Positions 9,126-17,662 of a DNA stretch of 64,000 nt are shown here, piece after piece. Position 1 is the stretch's first letter; the number at the start of each line of letters is the position of its first letter. A model generated the notes under the pieces. It saw only the letters and a program-made list of their open reading frames with translations. It made no database searches and was not told the DNA's origin. The position numbers were made by a program, and so were the translations under genes. This stretch comes from Sva-07 sp963715825 (GTDB lineage: Bacteria; Actinomycetota; Acidimicrobiia; Acidimicrobiales; Ilumatobacteraceae). The DNA lies in contig CAVQSI010000041.1 in NCBI GenBank assembly GCA_963715825.1, positions 248,001 through 312,000 on the forward strand, in the 5' to 3' direction.

Positions 9126-9418
9126 GATCCGAGCACCTTCGCCTTGGCCGCGGTGAACTCGTCGTCGGTCAACACGCCTGAAGCGTGGAGCTGCGCCAGG
9201 TGGTCGAGCTCGGCGACCGGATCGGCGGCCGGCGGGGCATAGGTCGTCTCCGGCGGAGCCGGCGCGTACGCAGGTTCCTGCGGGACCTCGCCGTAGCCGT
9301 CATCGGCGGGCTCGTCGTAGGCGGCTGCCTCCCGCTCGCCGCGCTTGACCCCTTCGTGGTGTGCAATCGCTCCGACCGCCACCATCCGCCTCCTGCGTTG
9401 ACGCCTTCTCATTCCCAT
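9122..9418 (-). CDS. SHOCT-domain small protein
   Basis: A 98-residue protein with a very basic N-terminus (residues 4-11), a proline- and tyrosine-rich middle (EPAYAPAPPETTYAPP) and a C-terminal SHOCT domain, DPVAELDHLAQLHASGVLTDDEF, ending KAKVLGS. SHOCT domains are short helical modules found at the ends of many bacterial proteins, thought to help oligomerisation. A good ribosome site, AGGAGGAG, sits about six bases upstream of the ATG at 9418 and supports this start. No membrane segment is evident. Function unknown. Confidence 0.8.
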   Translation of the reverse strand: MGMRRRQRRRRMVAVGAIAHHEGVKRGEREAAAYDEPADDGYGEVPQEPAYAPAPPETTYAPPAADPVAELDHLAQLHASGVLTDDEFTAAKAKVLGS

Positions 9419-9695
9419 CGGGTCTCCTCCTGGTTCGGTGTGGTGTTCGCTGTGGTGCTCGGTGTGGTGTTCGCTGTCGCGTTCGGTTCGCGTTGTGTGT
9501 CGATCGGACGCATGTCGCGGGCGCGCTCAGGGGACCAGTGTGGCCGCAAGGCAGCGCGGTGGCATCACCCCGAACGTACGAAGTCGGTCTGCCGGCCCAC
9601 ACCGTTGACGTCCGTGCTCGTGCAGACGCTGCACGGAGGGCGACAACGTCGGGTGGCGTGGGCGACTCGGGTCGGATTCACCGACTGGTCACGCG

Positions 9696-10754
9696 TCAGC
9701 CGGTCATCAGGCCGGCGAGGACGTCGCTGGCGCCGAGGGACCGATCGTCCATGACCGGTCGTCCGAGCATGCTGCCGCCCAGCAGGACGGTGGCGCCGTG
9801 CTCGATCGCGTTCTGCAACTCGCGGATGTTGCGCGGCGGAGGGAAGTACTCGTCTTCTTCGGTGACGTCGACGAGTTCGACGCCGTTGCGCGGGGCCAGG
9901 AACTCGAGGACCGCATCGACGAGTTCCTCGGGCGCCGAGGCGCCGGCGGTGACACCGACGATTCCTGCGAGGTCGTCGGGGAGTTCGGTGACCTGGTTGA
10001 TCCGGTAGACCCGATCGCATCCCTCCTCCCGGGCGAGCTGTTCCAGCGCCCGGGTGTTCGACGAGTTCGCGGAGCCGATGACCACCACGACGTCGCAGCG
10101 GTGGGCCAGCTCCATCAGCGCGGCCTGACGGTTGGTGGTGGCGAAGCACAGGTCGCTGCGCCCGGGCGTCCAGACGTCCGGGAAGCGCTCCTTGACACGC
10201 ACGGCGACGCCTTCCCAGTCGCGGTGCGACAGGGTGGTCTGCGCGAGGAGTGCCACCGGCTGCTCGGACAGCTCGAGCTGATCGACTTCGGCGACCGACT
10301 CGACCCGGTCGATCGAGTCGGGAGCGACCGCCATCGTGCCGATCGCCTCCTCGTGACCCTGGTGGCCGACATAGATGATCCGGTAGCCCTTGCCGGCGCG
10401 GACCTTCACCTCGTGGTGAACCTTGGTGACCAGCGGGCAGACCGAGTCGACGACGTACGACCCCCGGCTGCGGGCCGCCTCGACCACCTCGGGGGCGGAG
10501 CCGTGCGCCGACAGCATGATCGGGCTGCCGACCGGAACGTCGGCGATGTCGTCGACGAACACGACACCCTGGTCGACGAAGCGGTCGACGACGAGCTTGT
10601 TGTGGACGATCTCGTGGTAGCAGTACACCGGCGCCGGGAACGTGCGGACCATCCAGGCGAGCGCCTTGATCGCCATCTCGACGCCGGCACAGAATCCACG
10701 CGGCTGGGCGAGCAGCACCAGCTCGACGCGGGAGTCGCTTGCGGTGGGTGACAT
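9696..10754 (-). CDS. ispH: 4-hydroxy-3-methylbut-2-enyl diphosphate reductase
   Basis: IspH (LytB), the iron-sulfur enzyme that converts HMBPP to IPP and DMAPP in the last step of the non-mevalonate isoprenoid pathway. The 352-residue protein contains the N-terminal cluster cysteine in AQPRGFCAGVEMAI (C22), the HEIVHN substrate motif, the second cysteine in VVDSVCPLVTKVH, and the third in LCFATTNRQAA. The E/T/N pocket residues around SSNTRALEQLA and the PEELVDAV motif are present. It is divergent from the DUF512 gene at 10802 with 47 bases between. The 277-base gap downstream, to the SHOCT gene start, holds only GTGTGGTGTTCGCT-type direct repeats and no gene. Confidence 0.97.
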   Translation of the reverse strand: MSPTASDSRVELVLLAQPRGFCAGVEMAIKALAWMVRTFPAPVYCYHEIVHNKLVVDRFVDQGVVFVDDIADVPVGSPIMLSAHGSAPEVVEAARSRGSYVVDSVCPLVTKVHHEVKVRAGKGYRIIYVGHQGHEEAIGTMAVAPDSIDRVESVAEVDQLELSEQPVALLAQTTLSHRDWEGVAVRVKERFPDVWTPGRSDLCFATTNRQAALMELAHRCDVVVVIGSANSSNTRALEQLAREEGCDRVYRINQVTELPDDLAGIVGVTAGASAPEELVDAVLEFLAPRNGVELVDVTEEDEYFPPPRNIRELQNAIEHGATVLLGGSMLGRPVMDDRSLGASDVLAGLMTG

Positions 10755-10801
10755 CCGCGCCCAGGCTACCCGCCGTGCCGCGCCGGTAGCCTGACGAACC
10801 C

Positions 10802-12241
10802 ATGTCCGACACCGTCCACATCGAGCGCGCGGCCCCGTCGGGATCGCTCGCGCCCGTGGTCGTGGCGGTCACGTCCGGATCGGCCGCCGCGCTTGCGGGC
10901 GTCCAGGCGGGCGACGAGATCGTGCGCATCAACGGCGAGGTCCCACGCGACATCATCGAGTGGCAGCTCGCCGCCGACGAAGCCGACGTCGAACTCGACG
11001 TGCAGCGAGGCGGGCTCGACCTGGCGTTCTCGATCGAGAAGCGCGCCGGCGAGTCGCTCGGCGTCGACGTGTCGAGCGCTGTGTTCGACCGGGTGCGCAC
11101 CTGCGACAACCACTGCGAGTTCTGCTTCATCTACCAGTTGCCCAAGGGCATGCGCCGCAGCCTGTACCTGAAGGACGACGACTACCGACTGTCGTTTCTC
11201 TACGGCAACTTCACCACGCTCACTCGGTTCACCGAGGCCGATCTCGAACGCGTGATCACCGAGCGGCTGTCGCCACTCCACGTCAGCATCCACGCCACCG
11301 ACCCCGATGTGCGCAGCCAGATGTTGAAGAACCCGCGTGGCGCCATGAGCCTGCGGTGGCTGCGGGCGCTGCTCGACCACGACATCGTCGTGCGGGGCCA
11401 GATCGTGGTCTGCCCCGGCGTGAACGACGGCGCCGTGCTCGCCGACACGATGGCCGGCGTCCTCGACCGGTTTCCCGAACTCGATTCGGTGGCCGTCGTT
11501 CCGCTCGGGATCTCGAAGTTCAACGGCGAAGACGCAATGCGCTTCCACACGCTCGCCGAGGCGCAGGCGGTCGTGGACATCGTCGACGACTGGCAGGACG
11601 TGTTCCAGGCCACGCTCGGCAAGCGGATGGTCTACGCCGCCGACGAGTACTACCTGATGGCGCAACGGCCGTTTCCGCCCGCGGAGCGCTACGACGGGTT
11701 CCCCATGCACGAAGACGGCATCGGGATGGCGCGCACGTTCGAAGCCGAGTTCCATGGCCGCACCGACGAGGCAACCGGGGTCCGGCGCGGCTTCTTCGCC
11801 GCCGTCGATGCGCCCCCGAACCCCGCCGCCTACACCGGCTTGCGCACGGGCTCGTCCTGCGGCAGCGGTGCGTCCGCTGGCGCGTCGACGATCTCGTTGC
11901 GACCGCGCCCCAACGCGCCGATCGGTGTGCTCACCGGTGAACTCGGCGCACCGGTGATCGCCCCGCTGATCGAGTCGCTGGGACGCGATGACATCCGGGT
12001 GATCCCGGTGAGCAACGACTTCTTCGGCGGCAACACCGGCGTCACCGGCCTGATGACCGGCGACGACGTGAGCCGCACCCTCGCCGCGCAACCGCAGGGG
12101 CACCGCTACCTGCTGCCCGACGTGTGCCTGTCCGACGAGGGACGATTCCTCGACGGACTCACCGTCACCGACCTCCCGCGCGTCGTGGAGATCATCGAAA
12201 CCGACGGCATCGCACTGCGTGCCGCACTGGAGCAACCGTGA
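10802..12241 (+). CDS. DUF512 protein with PDZ and radical-SAM-type cysteine motif
   Basis: A 479-residue conserved protein built from an N-terminal PDZ-like domain (residues about 10-80, GSAAALAGVQAGDEIVRING), a C-x3-C-x2-C cluster motif C101-DNH-C105-EF-C108, a radical-SAM-like barrel, and the DUF512 C-terminal domain with GSSCGSGASAG. The family is widespread in Gram-positive bacteria and is usually encoded next to der; here der follows with a 4-base GTGA overlap. That arrangement suggests a shared role in ribosome biogenesis, but the substrate is not known. Translational coupling to der is likely. The motif implies a 4Fe-4S cluster. Confidence 0.85.
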   Translation: MSDTVHIERAAPSGSLAPVVVAVTSGSAAALAGVQAGDEIVRINGEVPRDIIEWQLAADEADVELDVQRGGLDLAFSIEKRAGESLGVDVSSAVFDRVRTCDNHCEFCFIYQLPKGMRRSLYLKDDDYRLSFLYGNFTTLTRFTEADLERVITERLSPLHVSIHATDPDVRSQMLKNPRGAMSLRWLRALLDHDIVVRGQIVVCPGVNDGAVLADTMAGVLDRFPELDSVAVVPLGISKFNGEDAMRFHTLAEAQAVVDIVDDWQDVFQATLGKRMVYAADEYYLMAQRPFPPAERYDGFPMHEDGIGMARTFEAEFHGRTDEATGVRRGFFAAVDAPPNPAAYTGLRTGSSCGSGASAGASTISLRPRPNAPIGVLTGELGAPVIAPLIESLGRDDIRVIPVSNDFFGGNTGVTGLMTGDDVSRTLAAQPQGHRYLLPDVCLSDEGRFLDGLTVTDLPRVVEIIETDGIALRAALEQP

Positions 12242-13659
12242 CCGACACCGACAACCACGAGACACCCGGCGACACCGCCGATGCCGACGACAACGACGCC
12301 GGCGGCGCGGGCGAGGTGGCCACCGTCGTCATCATCGGGCGTCCGAACGTCGGCAAGAGCACGCTGTTCAATCGGATCGTCGGCAGTCAGCAGGCGATCG
12401 TCGAGGACCGTCCCGGCATCACCCGCGACCGCAAGGAACTCGACGCCGAATGGCTCGACGTGCCGTTCCGGGTGGTCGACACCGGCGGCTGGATGCCCGG
12501 CGGCGACGCCCTCGACGCCAAGGTGTCACGCCAGGTCGAGGCCGCCGTGAAGGGCGCCGACGTGGTGCTGTTCGTCGTCGACGCGTCGGTGGGGCTGACC
12601 GACGACGACCAGCAGATCGCCAACTGGATCCGCCGCTCGAAGACCGAGGTGGTCGTCGTGGCCAACAAGGCCGACAACGAGCGCCGCGAAGCCGAGATGT
12701 GGGAGTTCATGTCCCTGGGCATCGGCGAGCCGGTCCCCGTGAGCGCGTTGCACGGCCGACGGGCCGGTGACCTGCTCGACATCGTGCTCGAACGATTCCC
12801 CGACCACCTCCGCCAGCCGATCAACAAGCCCATCGACCCGTGGCGCCCAGACGACGACGAAGCTGCCGCAGCGGCCGCCGAATCGGAGGCCAAGGTCCCT
12901 CGCGTGGCGATCGTGGGGCGCCCGAACGTCGGCAAGAGCACCCTGTTCAACCGCCTCGTCGGCGAGGACCGTGCGGTCGTGCACGACCTGGCCGGCACGA
13001 CTCGCGACTCGATCGACACGATGGTCGAGACCGACGGTGGACCGATCGTGTTCATCGACACCGCGGGCATGCGCCGCAAGGGCCGCATCGACGACTCCGC
13101 CGAGTACTACTCGTTCGTGCGCGCTCTGCGCTCGATCGACAACGCCGACGTCGCGCTCTTGGTGATCGACGCCACCGTCGGCGTCACCGCCCAGGATCAA
13201 CGCCTCGCCGAACGCGTCGACGCCGCCGGCTGTCCGATCGTGCTCATCCTCAACAAGTGGGATCTGGTCGGCACCGAGGCGCGCCTCGAGATCCAGGCCG
13301 AGGTCGCCCGGATGTTGGGCTTCGTCGCCGACAGCTCCGTGCTGAAGATCTCGGCGCTGACGGGCAAGAACGTCGAGAAGCTGCACCCACGCCTGACCGA
13401 GGCCATCGGTCAGTACCACACCAGGGTCCCGACCCGCGACGTCAACAAGGTGATCGCCGCGGCGCAGCAGCGCCAGCCGATCGGTGGCGGCGCCAAGATC
13501 CTGTACGCCGTGCAGGGTGCGATCGACCCGCCGACGTTCACGCTGTTCGTCAATCGCGAAGTCCCGCAGCACTATCTCCGCTACATCGAACGCACGATCC
13601 GCGAGGAGTTCGGCCTCGGCGCCACGGCGATCAAGATGCGTGTTCGCAAACGCCAGTGA
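12238..13659 (+). CDS. der: Ribosome biogenesis GTPase Der
   Basis: Der (EngA), the double-GTPase needed for 50S subunit maturation. The 473-residue protein shows two complete G domains: IIGRPNVGKSTLFNR with DRPGITRD, DTGGWMP and NKAD in the first, and VGRPNVGKSTLFNRL with DLAGTTRDS, DTAGMR and NKWD in the second, followed by the KH-like C-terminal domain ending IKMRVRKRQ. The GTG at 12238 overlaps the upstream stop and is preferred to an in-frame ATG at 12124, which would sit inside the DUF512 gene. The first 28 residues are an acidic extension rich in Asp and Thr, seen in several actinobacterial Ders. Confidence 0.97.
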   Translation: MTDTDNHETPGDTADADDNDAGGAGEVATVVIIGRPNVGKSTLFNRIVGSQQAIVEDRPGITRDRKELDAEWLDVPFRVVDTGGWMPGGDALDAKVSRQVEAAVKGADVVLFVVDASVGLTDDDQQIANWIRRSKTEVVVVANKADNERREAEMWEFMSLGIGEPVPVSALHGRRAGDLLDIVLERFPDHLRQPINKPIDPWRPDDDEAAAAAAESEAKVPRVAIVGRPNVGKSTLFNRLVGEDRAVVHDLAGTTRDSIDTMVETDGGPIVFIDTAGMRRKGRIDDSAEYYSFVRALRSIDNADVALLVIDATVGVTAQDQRLAERVDAAGCPIVLILNKWDLVGTEARLEIQAEVARMLGFVADSSVLKISALTGKNVEKLHPRLTEAIGQYHTRVPTRDVNKVIAAAQQRQPIGGGAKILYAVQGAIDPPTFTLFVNREVPQHYLRYIERTIREEFGLGATAIKMRVRKRQ

Positions 13660-13674
13660 CGTCGGGAGCCCGTG

Positions 13675-13878
13675 ATGCCGTGGTGTGAGGAGTGCGCCAA
13701 GTACTGGACGCCGAACTCGATGAACGACGACGGCACGTGCCCCAGCTGCGGCCGCGTCGTCGAGGAGCCGACGTCCGCAGATGGCGCCGACGACGAGAAG
13801 ACCCCGTGGCACTTCAAGCTGATGGTGGTGGCCCTGACCGCCTACCTCGGCTGGCGCTTGGTCGAGATCTTCACCTGA
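13675..13878 (+). CDS. Small zinc-ribbon membrane protein
   Basis: A 66-residue protein with a treble-clef-like zinc ribbon formed by C4, C7, C22 and C25, followed by an acidic linker (DGADDEK) and one C-terminal membrane helix (about residues 46-64). A GGGAG ribosome site at 13664-13668 is spaced six bases from the ATG at 13675, favouring it over the GTG at 13672. It follows der by 15 bases, so it may be on the same transcript. Function unknown; related rubredoxin-type zinc ribbons at the membrane are common in actinobacteria. Confidence 0.7.
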   Translation: MPWCEECAKYWTPNSMNDDGTCPSCGRVVEEPTSADGADDEKTPWHFKLMVVALTAYLGWRLVEIFT

Positions 13879-13890
13879 CCTACCCCTCGC

Positions 13891-13920
13891 ACCCCACCCC
13901 ACCCCACCCCACCCCACCCC
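13891..13920. repeat. (ACCCC)6 pentanucleotide repeat
   Basis: Six perfect ACCCC units lie just after the zinc-ribbon gene. The minus strand reads as runs of four G separated by T, which is a classical intramolecular G-quadruplex pattern. Such a tract could pause polymerases or be a site of slippage. Confidence 0.9.
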
Positions 13921-13925
13921 AAACA

Positions 13926-14050
13926 CGTTTGTGTTGCATTTCCAGTGACCCGGGTCACGCAGAATGCAACGCAAACGGTCTCGGCCGGCTGCCACCACGT
14001 TCGTGTTGCGCTTCCGGTGACCCGGGTCTCTCAATTCGTCACGCAAACGG
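13926..14050. repeat. Two CGTTTG-type inverted repeats with GTGACCCGGGTCAC core
   Basis: Copy 1 (13926-13977) has arms CGTTTGTGTTGCATT and AATGCAACGCAAACG with one wobble position, around a perfect palindromic core GTGACCCGGGTCAC (13945-13958). Copy 2 (about 13998-14050) keeps the outer CGTTCGTGTTGCG/CACGCAAACG parts and GTGACCCGGGT but is degraded inside. The pair separates der and the zinc-ribbon gene from tRNA-Pro and may act as terminator or as a dispersed repeat family. Confidence 0.75.
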
Positions 14051-14098
14051 GCAGGGAGTTGCCGGAGCGGTCGATAGAGTCCACGCTCCACATGCATA

Positions 14099-14173
14099 CG
14101 GGCTGTGGCGCAGCTTGGTTAGCGCGCTTGTCTGGGGGACAAGAGGTCGGGAGTTCGAATCTCCCCAGCCCGA
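14099..14173 (+). tRNA. tRNA-Pro (anticodon GGG)
   Basis: A full cloverleaf can be drawn. The acceptor stem CGGGCTG (14099-14105) pairs with CAGCCCG (14166-14172), discriminator A. The anticodon stem CTTGT/ACAAG encloses the loop CTGGGGG with anticodon GGG at 14134-14136. The T arm is GGGAG-TTCGAAT-CTCCC. No CCA is encoded after the discriminator. It reads CCC codons, and CCU by wobble. Confidence 0.96.
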
Positions 14174-14248
14174 CACGGTGACCGGGGCTTCGCTGACTGC
14201 GGAGCCCCGATCGTTGTTCCACCCCAAGGATGCGGCAAGACTTGGGCC

Positions 14249-15232
14249 ATGTCCGATTCCGGAACGCCACTTCCGCCGCCGTCACCAACAGGACCTCCGA
14301 CTCCGCCGCCGGCCAACGACGCGGTGCTCGATGGCGGCGATGGTGACGGACCGTGGTGGAAGCGGTGGTACACGATCGTCGGCGCACTCGTGGTGATCGC
14401 GCTCGGCGTCGCTGCAGCGATCGGGCTCGCCGACGGAGACGACGAGGCGAGCGACGGAGCAACCTCGGCGGCCACGACCGTCGCCACGATTCCCAACACC
14501 TCGACCGTTCCGACACTTCCCGACACGTCGACCGTTCCGGAGAGCACGCCCTCGGAGACGACGGCGGCTCCCGAGCCAACACAGGCCCCGGCGACGACCA
14601 CAGCCACAGCTGAGACCAGTGCACCCACGACAGCGTCGCCGGTTCCCGGCGAATCGACGTGTCGCTACGCCGGCACCGACTTCGCCGATGACATGCAGGT
14701 CGAATTGTCCTTCACGAACCCGTTGGGTGAGCAACCGTCGTTGGAGGTGTCGTACGCCCTCCTGGATGGCGAGGGCGTCCGGTTCTTGACGGACTCGGCG
14801 CTTGTCGAGCTGGTTTCCGCCGACGAGGAGTTCCGGATCGACGACGACACCCTGACGCCCGTCCCGTCGGGCGTCGACGAATCGGCGATCGGGTGCACCG
14901 TGCTCGAGATCGCGGAGGGATTCGGTCGCGATGACGTCACCGCACCCAGCGACGGCGACGGGTGCGAATTCGTCGAGGTCGACAGTTTCGATGACATCCA
15001 GGTCGAGCTGACCTTCACGAGCGCCTTCAGCGAGACCACGAACGTCCAGATCTACTACGCGCTCCGCGGCCCGGACGGTATTCGATTCGCAACTGACTCC
15101 GGCTTCGTCGATCTCGTAGCGCCGGGCGAGGCGATCCGTAGCAATGAGGACAGCGTGACCGAAGTGCCCGGCTGGATGACGGCGGACGACGTCACCTGCG
15201 ACGTCATCGGAGTCGTGGCCACCGACTTCTGA
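14249..15232 (+). CDS. Membrane-anchored protein with duplicated C-terminal domain, function unknown
   Basis: A 327-residue protein not assigned to a named family. It has a proline-rich N-terminus, one membrane helix at about residues 42-61 (YTIVGALVVIALGVAAAIGLA), a long Thr/Pro/Ser-rich linker (residues about 70-130) that looks like a wall-spanning stalk, and two tandem copies of a domain of about 75 residues. Each copy starts with a cysteine and a DD-Q/M-QVELSFT-type strand and ends with a D-V/I-C segment. The topology suggests a surface or periplasmic sensor or binding domain exposed outside the cell. It follows tRNA-Pro and precedes another exported protein. Confidence 0.65.
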   Translation: MSDSGTPLPPPSPTGPPTPPPANDAVLDGGDGDGPWWKRWYTIVGALVVIALGVAAAIGLADGDDEASDGATSAATTVATIPNTSTVPTLPDTSTVPESTPSETTAAPEPTQAPATTTATAETSAPTTASPVPGESTCRYAGTDFADDMQVELSFTNPLGEQPSLEVSYALLDGEGVRFLTDSALVELVSADEEFRIDDDTLTPVPSGVDESAIGCTVLEIAEGFGRDDVTAPSDGDGCEFVEVDSFDDIQVELTFTSAFSETTNVQIYYALRGPDGIRFATDSGFVDLVAPGEAIRSNEDSVTEVPGWMTADDVTCDVIGVVATDF

Positions 15233-15371
15233 CCGCGCCGTCGCCCCCGAAGATCACCCTTCACAGCGGCGGCGACCCGCTCAATTCAGCCAACGAGCGG
15301 TCATGACGCTGTCGTCGGGGATTCGAGGTGCCGCGATCAGCACTCCGTAACCAGGCGTGCGCCGACGAAGA

Positions 15372-15386
15372 GACGCCCGGGGCGTC
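15372..15386. promoter_or_regulatory. Perfect 7+1+7 palindrome upstream of exported protein gene
   Basis: GACGCCC and GGGCGTC flank a single G. It lies 59 bases before the start codon at 15445, where an operator might be. No regulator can be named. The rest of 15233-15444 shows nothing recognisable. Confidence 0.3.
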
Positions 15387-15444
15387 ACGTGGAGCATGTC
15401 GTCGCGGCGCGCAATGGGGCGTCGCGATGACAGAAGGGGTCGTG

Positions 15445-16308
15445 ATGGGTGTGGGGATGGTTCGAGTCGAGTCCCGAGGGGCGCTGTGGCGATCGCGATG
15501 GGCGGCGGTCGGAGCTGCGCTGGCGGTCACGTTGGGTGCTGGTGGCCTGGTGGCTGTCAACGCAGCGAGCGGGGTCCCGTCGTCGACGGTACTCACCGAT
15601 CCCGTGCGGATCTTGGACTCGCGTGACCCGTTGAACGTGGGACTGCCCGGTCCGTTCAGGTCGCAGGTGTCACAGAGGCTGAAGGTGACCGGGCCGATCC
15701 CGACGACGACCGGTACGGCAACGGTGCTGCCCGAGGGCGCAACGGGTGTGTTGTTGAACGTGACGGCAGTGGCGCCGCAGGCGAACGGGTTCATCTCGAT
15801 CCGGCCCGGCGATGCCGCCGGGCTGCCGTCGACGTCGTCGCTGAACTTCACGGCGGGCCAGATCGTGCCGAACTCGGTCCAGGTGGCGTTGCCGACGACC
15901 GGGACGAACGCCGGACAGATCGACATCACCTACGACGCGTTCGGACTGCCGGAACCGGTGACCGACATCCGGATCGACGTCGTCGGCTACACGCTGGTGG
16001 CACCGCCGGCACCGGTGTCGGGGTGGATCACCAAGACCGACAACAGTGCCACGATCACGTCGAGGGCGTCGTCGCCTGCGTTCTCGATCGTCCGCGTCGC
16101 GGCCGGCAACTATCGCGCAGACTTCGGCGATGTCGACCTGAGTTCGTGTTCGTGGGTCGCAGTCCCGTCGGTCGACCTCGCGCTCCCGCAAGCCATCAGC
16201 GTCGCGACCGCCCTCGACGCCAGCGACTCGACGCGTGTCCTCGTCCGAACGCTCGACGCCACCGGCACGTTGGTCGAGTCAGGGTTCCAGGTCCAGTTCA
16301 CCTGCTGA
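15445..16308 (+). CDS. Exported repeat-domain protein, function unknown
   Basis: A 287-residue secreted protein. Residues about 17-42 form a signal sequence or anchor (RSRWAAVGAALAVTLGAGG then LVAVNAAS). The mature part contains a domain with DPVRILDSRDP, GATGVLLNVTAVAP, GFISIRPGDA, PSTSSLNF and IDVVGY, a beta-rich module repeated in many exported actinobacterial proteins, usually of unknown role. The ATG at 15445 has a good AGAAGGGG ribosome site five bases upstream, which favours it over ATG codons at 15427 and 15457. Beyond its TGA the same frame stays coding-like for 45 codons, so the protein may once have been longer (see the entry for 16309-16446). Confidence 0.7.
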   Translation: MGVGMVRVESRGALWRSRWAAVGAALAVTLGAGGLVAVNAASGVPSSTVLTDPVRILDSRDPLNVGLPGPFRSQVSQRLKVTGPIPTTTGTATVLPEGATGVLLNVTAVAPQANGFISIRPGDAAGLPSTSSLNFTAGQIVPNSVQVALPTTGTNAGQIDITYDAFGLPEPVTDIRIDVVGYTLVAPPAPVSGWITKTDNSATITSRASSPAFSIVRVAAGNYRADFGDVDLSSCSWVAVPSVDLALPQAISVATALDASDSTRVLVRTLDATGTLVESGFQVQFTC

Positions 16309-16446
16309 CGAACCTCAGGTGGCGACAACTTCGGGGTCACCAGCCGGACGGGGCCCGGTGTCGTCTCGGTCCCGGTCGACCCCGGATACATCACCGCCGC
16401 GGCGGAGAACCCGTTCGCGACGATCACCATCACGCGCACCAGCTGA
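16309..16446 (+). pseudogene. In-frame coding-like extension after a stop codon
   Basis: Directly after the TGA of the exported protein the same frame continues without a stop for 45 codons, with strong GC bias at third positions, and reads RTSGGDNFGVTSRTGPG, then a VVSVPVDPGYITAAAE segment, then TITITRTS and TGA. It looks like the C-terminal end of a related exported protein. It could be an old in-frame nonsense mutation, a remnant of a paralogue, or a readthrough extension. Confidence 0.45.
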
Positions 16447-17485
16447 TCATCCGGCCAACGCTGCCGCGGCTCGCTCGGCTGCGGCACAGGGCGCCTTCGA
16501 TGTGGCCCGGAGCGTCCGTGGCGGTCTCGGTCGATGCCCAGTGCAGACGACCTGCCAGTGACGGCCGCTGGAACACGCGATGCCCGTAGGTGCTGTAGTC
16601 GGTGAGGTGCTCCGTTCCCGGCGCAGCGGTGAACGGCTCGCTGCTCCAGTCCTGAATGAGCACGCCCAACGGTGACGCCGCCCGCGGGCCGAACAAGGCA
16701 ACGAGCTGGTCGAGTACCGCATCGTTGCCCGGTGGCGGACCCGGCTGAGCGAAGCCGAACAGGGCAGCTGGCGACCCGTCGCGACCACTCATGTCGTGGA
16801 TCTCGCGGAGTGGCCCCACATGGCTGAAGGCGGCACCGGCGAGCCCGGCGTCGCGCCAGAACGGGCGGTCGTACCGGACGACCACCTTCACCGTCGCGCC
16901 CATCCACACCGGGGTTGCCTCGGCGACCGCTCTGGTGGTGCTGTCGAGCCCGGCGATGTCGATGCAGGCAACGGCTGTTGCCGGAGGCACCGCCACCACC
17001 ACAGCGGAAGCGGTCCAGTGCGACCGATCAGCCGTCACGTGGAGCCGGTCGCCGACGTCCCGAATGGAACGAACAGGGTCCTCGAGGCGGACATCGCCAT
17101 CGGGGAGCAGCCCGGCGAGCGCCTCGGCCAGCGACTGTGCGCCGCCAGCGAACCGCCCGGATCGCACATCGAGTTGGTTGCCCTCGATGCGCTGTGGGCC
17201 GGTGGGCGGCTCATACATCATGTCGCCGTCGCAGTGCTGGGCGAAGACCTCGAGGCCGAGTTCGTCGGTGAGAGCGGACACGCGTGCTTCGTTCGGCCAG
17301 AACCACGTCGCGCCCAGATCGAAACGATGATCTCCCGACGGAGCCGACAACAGCCGACCGCCGAGTCGGTTGCGGGCTTCGAGAACGACCACCGATCGCC
17401 CGGCAGCGTGGAGCAATCCGGCAGCCCGAAGACCCGCCGGGCCCGCCCCGACGACAACGACATCCCTGCGCTCCGACTCGATCAC
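16430..17485 (-). CDS. FAD-dependent amine oxidase-like protein
   Basis: A flavin monoamine oxidase-type protein of about 350 residues. It has the dinucleotide-binding motif VVVVGAGPAGLRAAGLL, the R-N-RLGGRL motif, FDLGATWFWP, and the C-terminal HWASTETATDAPGHIEGAL that contacts FAD. The GTG at 17485 places the start five residues before the Rossmann strand; longer starts add non-conserved residues. After IEGAL the current frame runs on as CRSRASRG to a stop at 16430, whereas removing one base near 16490 restores the expected AAAERAAAALAG and a stop at 16447. The substrate is unknown. It lies between two remnants of exported-protein genes. Confidence 0.75.
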   Translation of the reverse strand: MIESERRDVVVVGAGPAGLRAAGLLHAAGRSVVVLEARNRLGGRLLSAPSGDHRFDLGATWFWPNEARVSALTDELGLEVFAQHCDGDMMYEPPTGPQRIEGNQLDVRSGRFAGGAQSLAEALAGLLPDGDVRLEDPVRSIRDVGDRLHVTADRSHWTASAVVVAVPPATAVACIDIAGLDSTTRAVAEATPVWMGATVKVVVRYDRPFWRDAGLAGAAFSHVGPLREIHDMSGRDGSPAALFGFAQPGPPPGNDAVLDQLVALFGPRAASPLGVLIQDWSSEPFTAAPGTEHLTDYSTYGHRVFQRPSLAGRLHWASTETATDAPGHIEGALCRSRASRGSVGRMISWCA

Positions 17486-17662
17486 CGTTCGATCGTAGGC
17501 AGCAGTCTCTGAACTCGTGCGGGGCGTCACCCACGAAGGAACCTGCGGTCGTCCGTATCGGCGGTGGGCGCCGGCCGTTCGCGACACGGCGCGCCTGGCG
17601 CCCGGCTCGACGACGAGTAGCCACGTGGCTGAGCCGGCTCGGGGTTGGGCCGTGCAGGCGGC

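Noticed and set aside
10766..12265. A 499-codon open frame opposite the DUF512 gene
   Set aside because: Its composition is Arg/Asp/His-rich from reading the wrong strand of a high-GC gene, and no domain is visible. The plus-strand gene has clear motifs.
12526..14097. A long minus-strand open frame antisense to der
   Set aside because: It overlaps der throughout and shows no motif; it is a consequence of codon bias.
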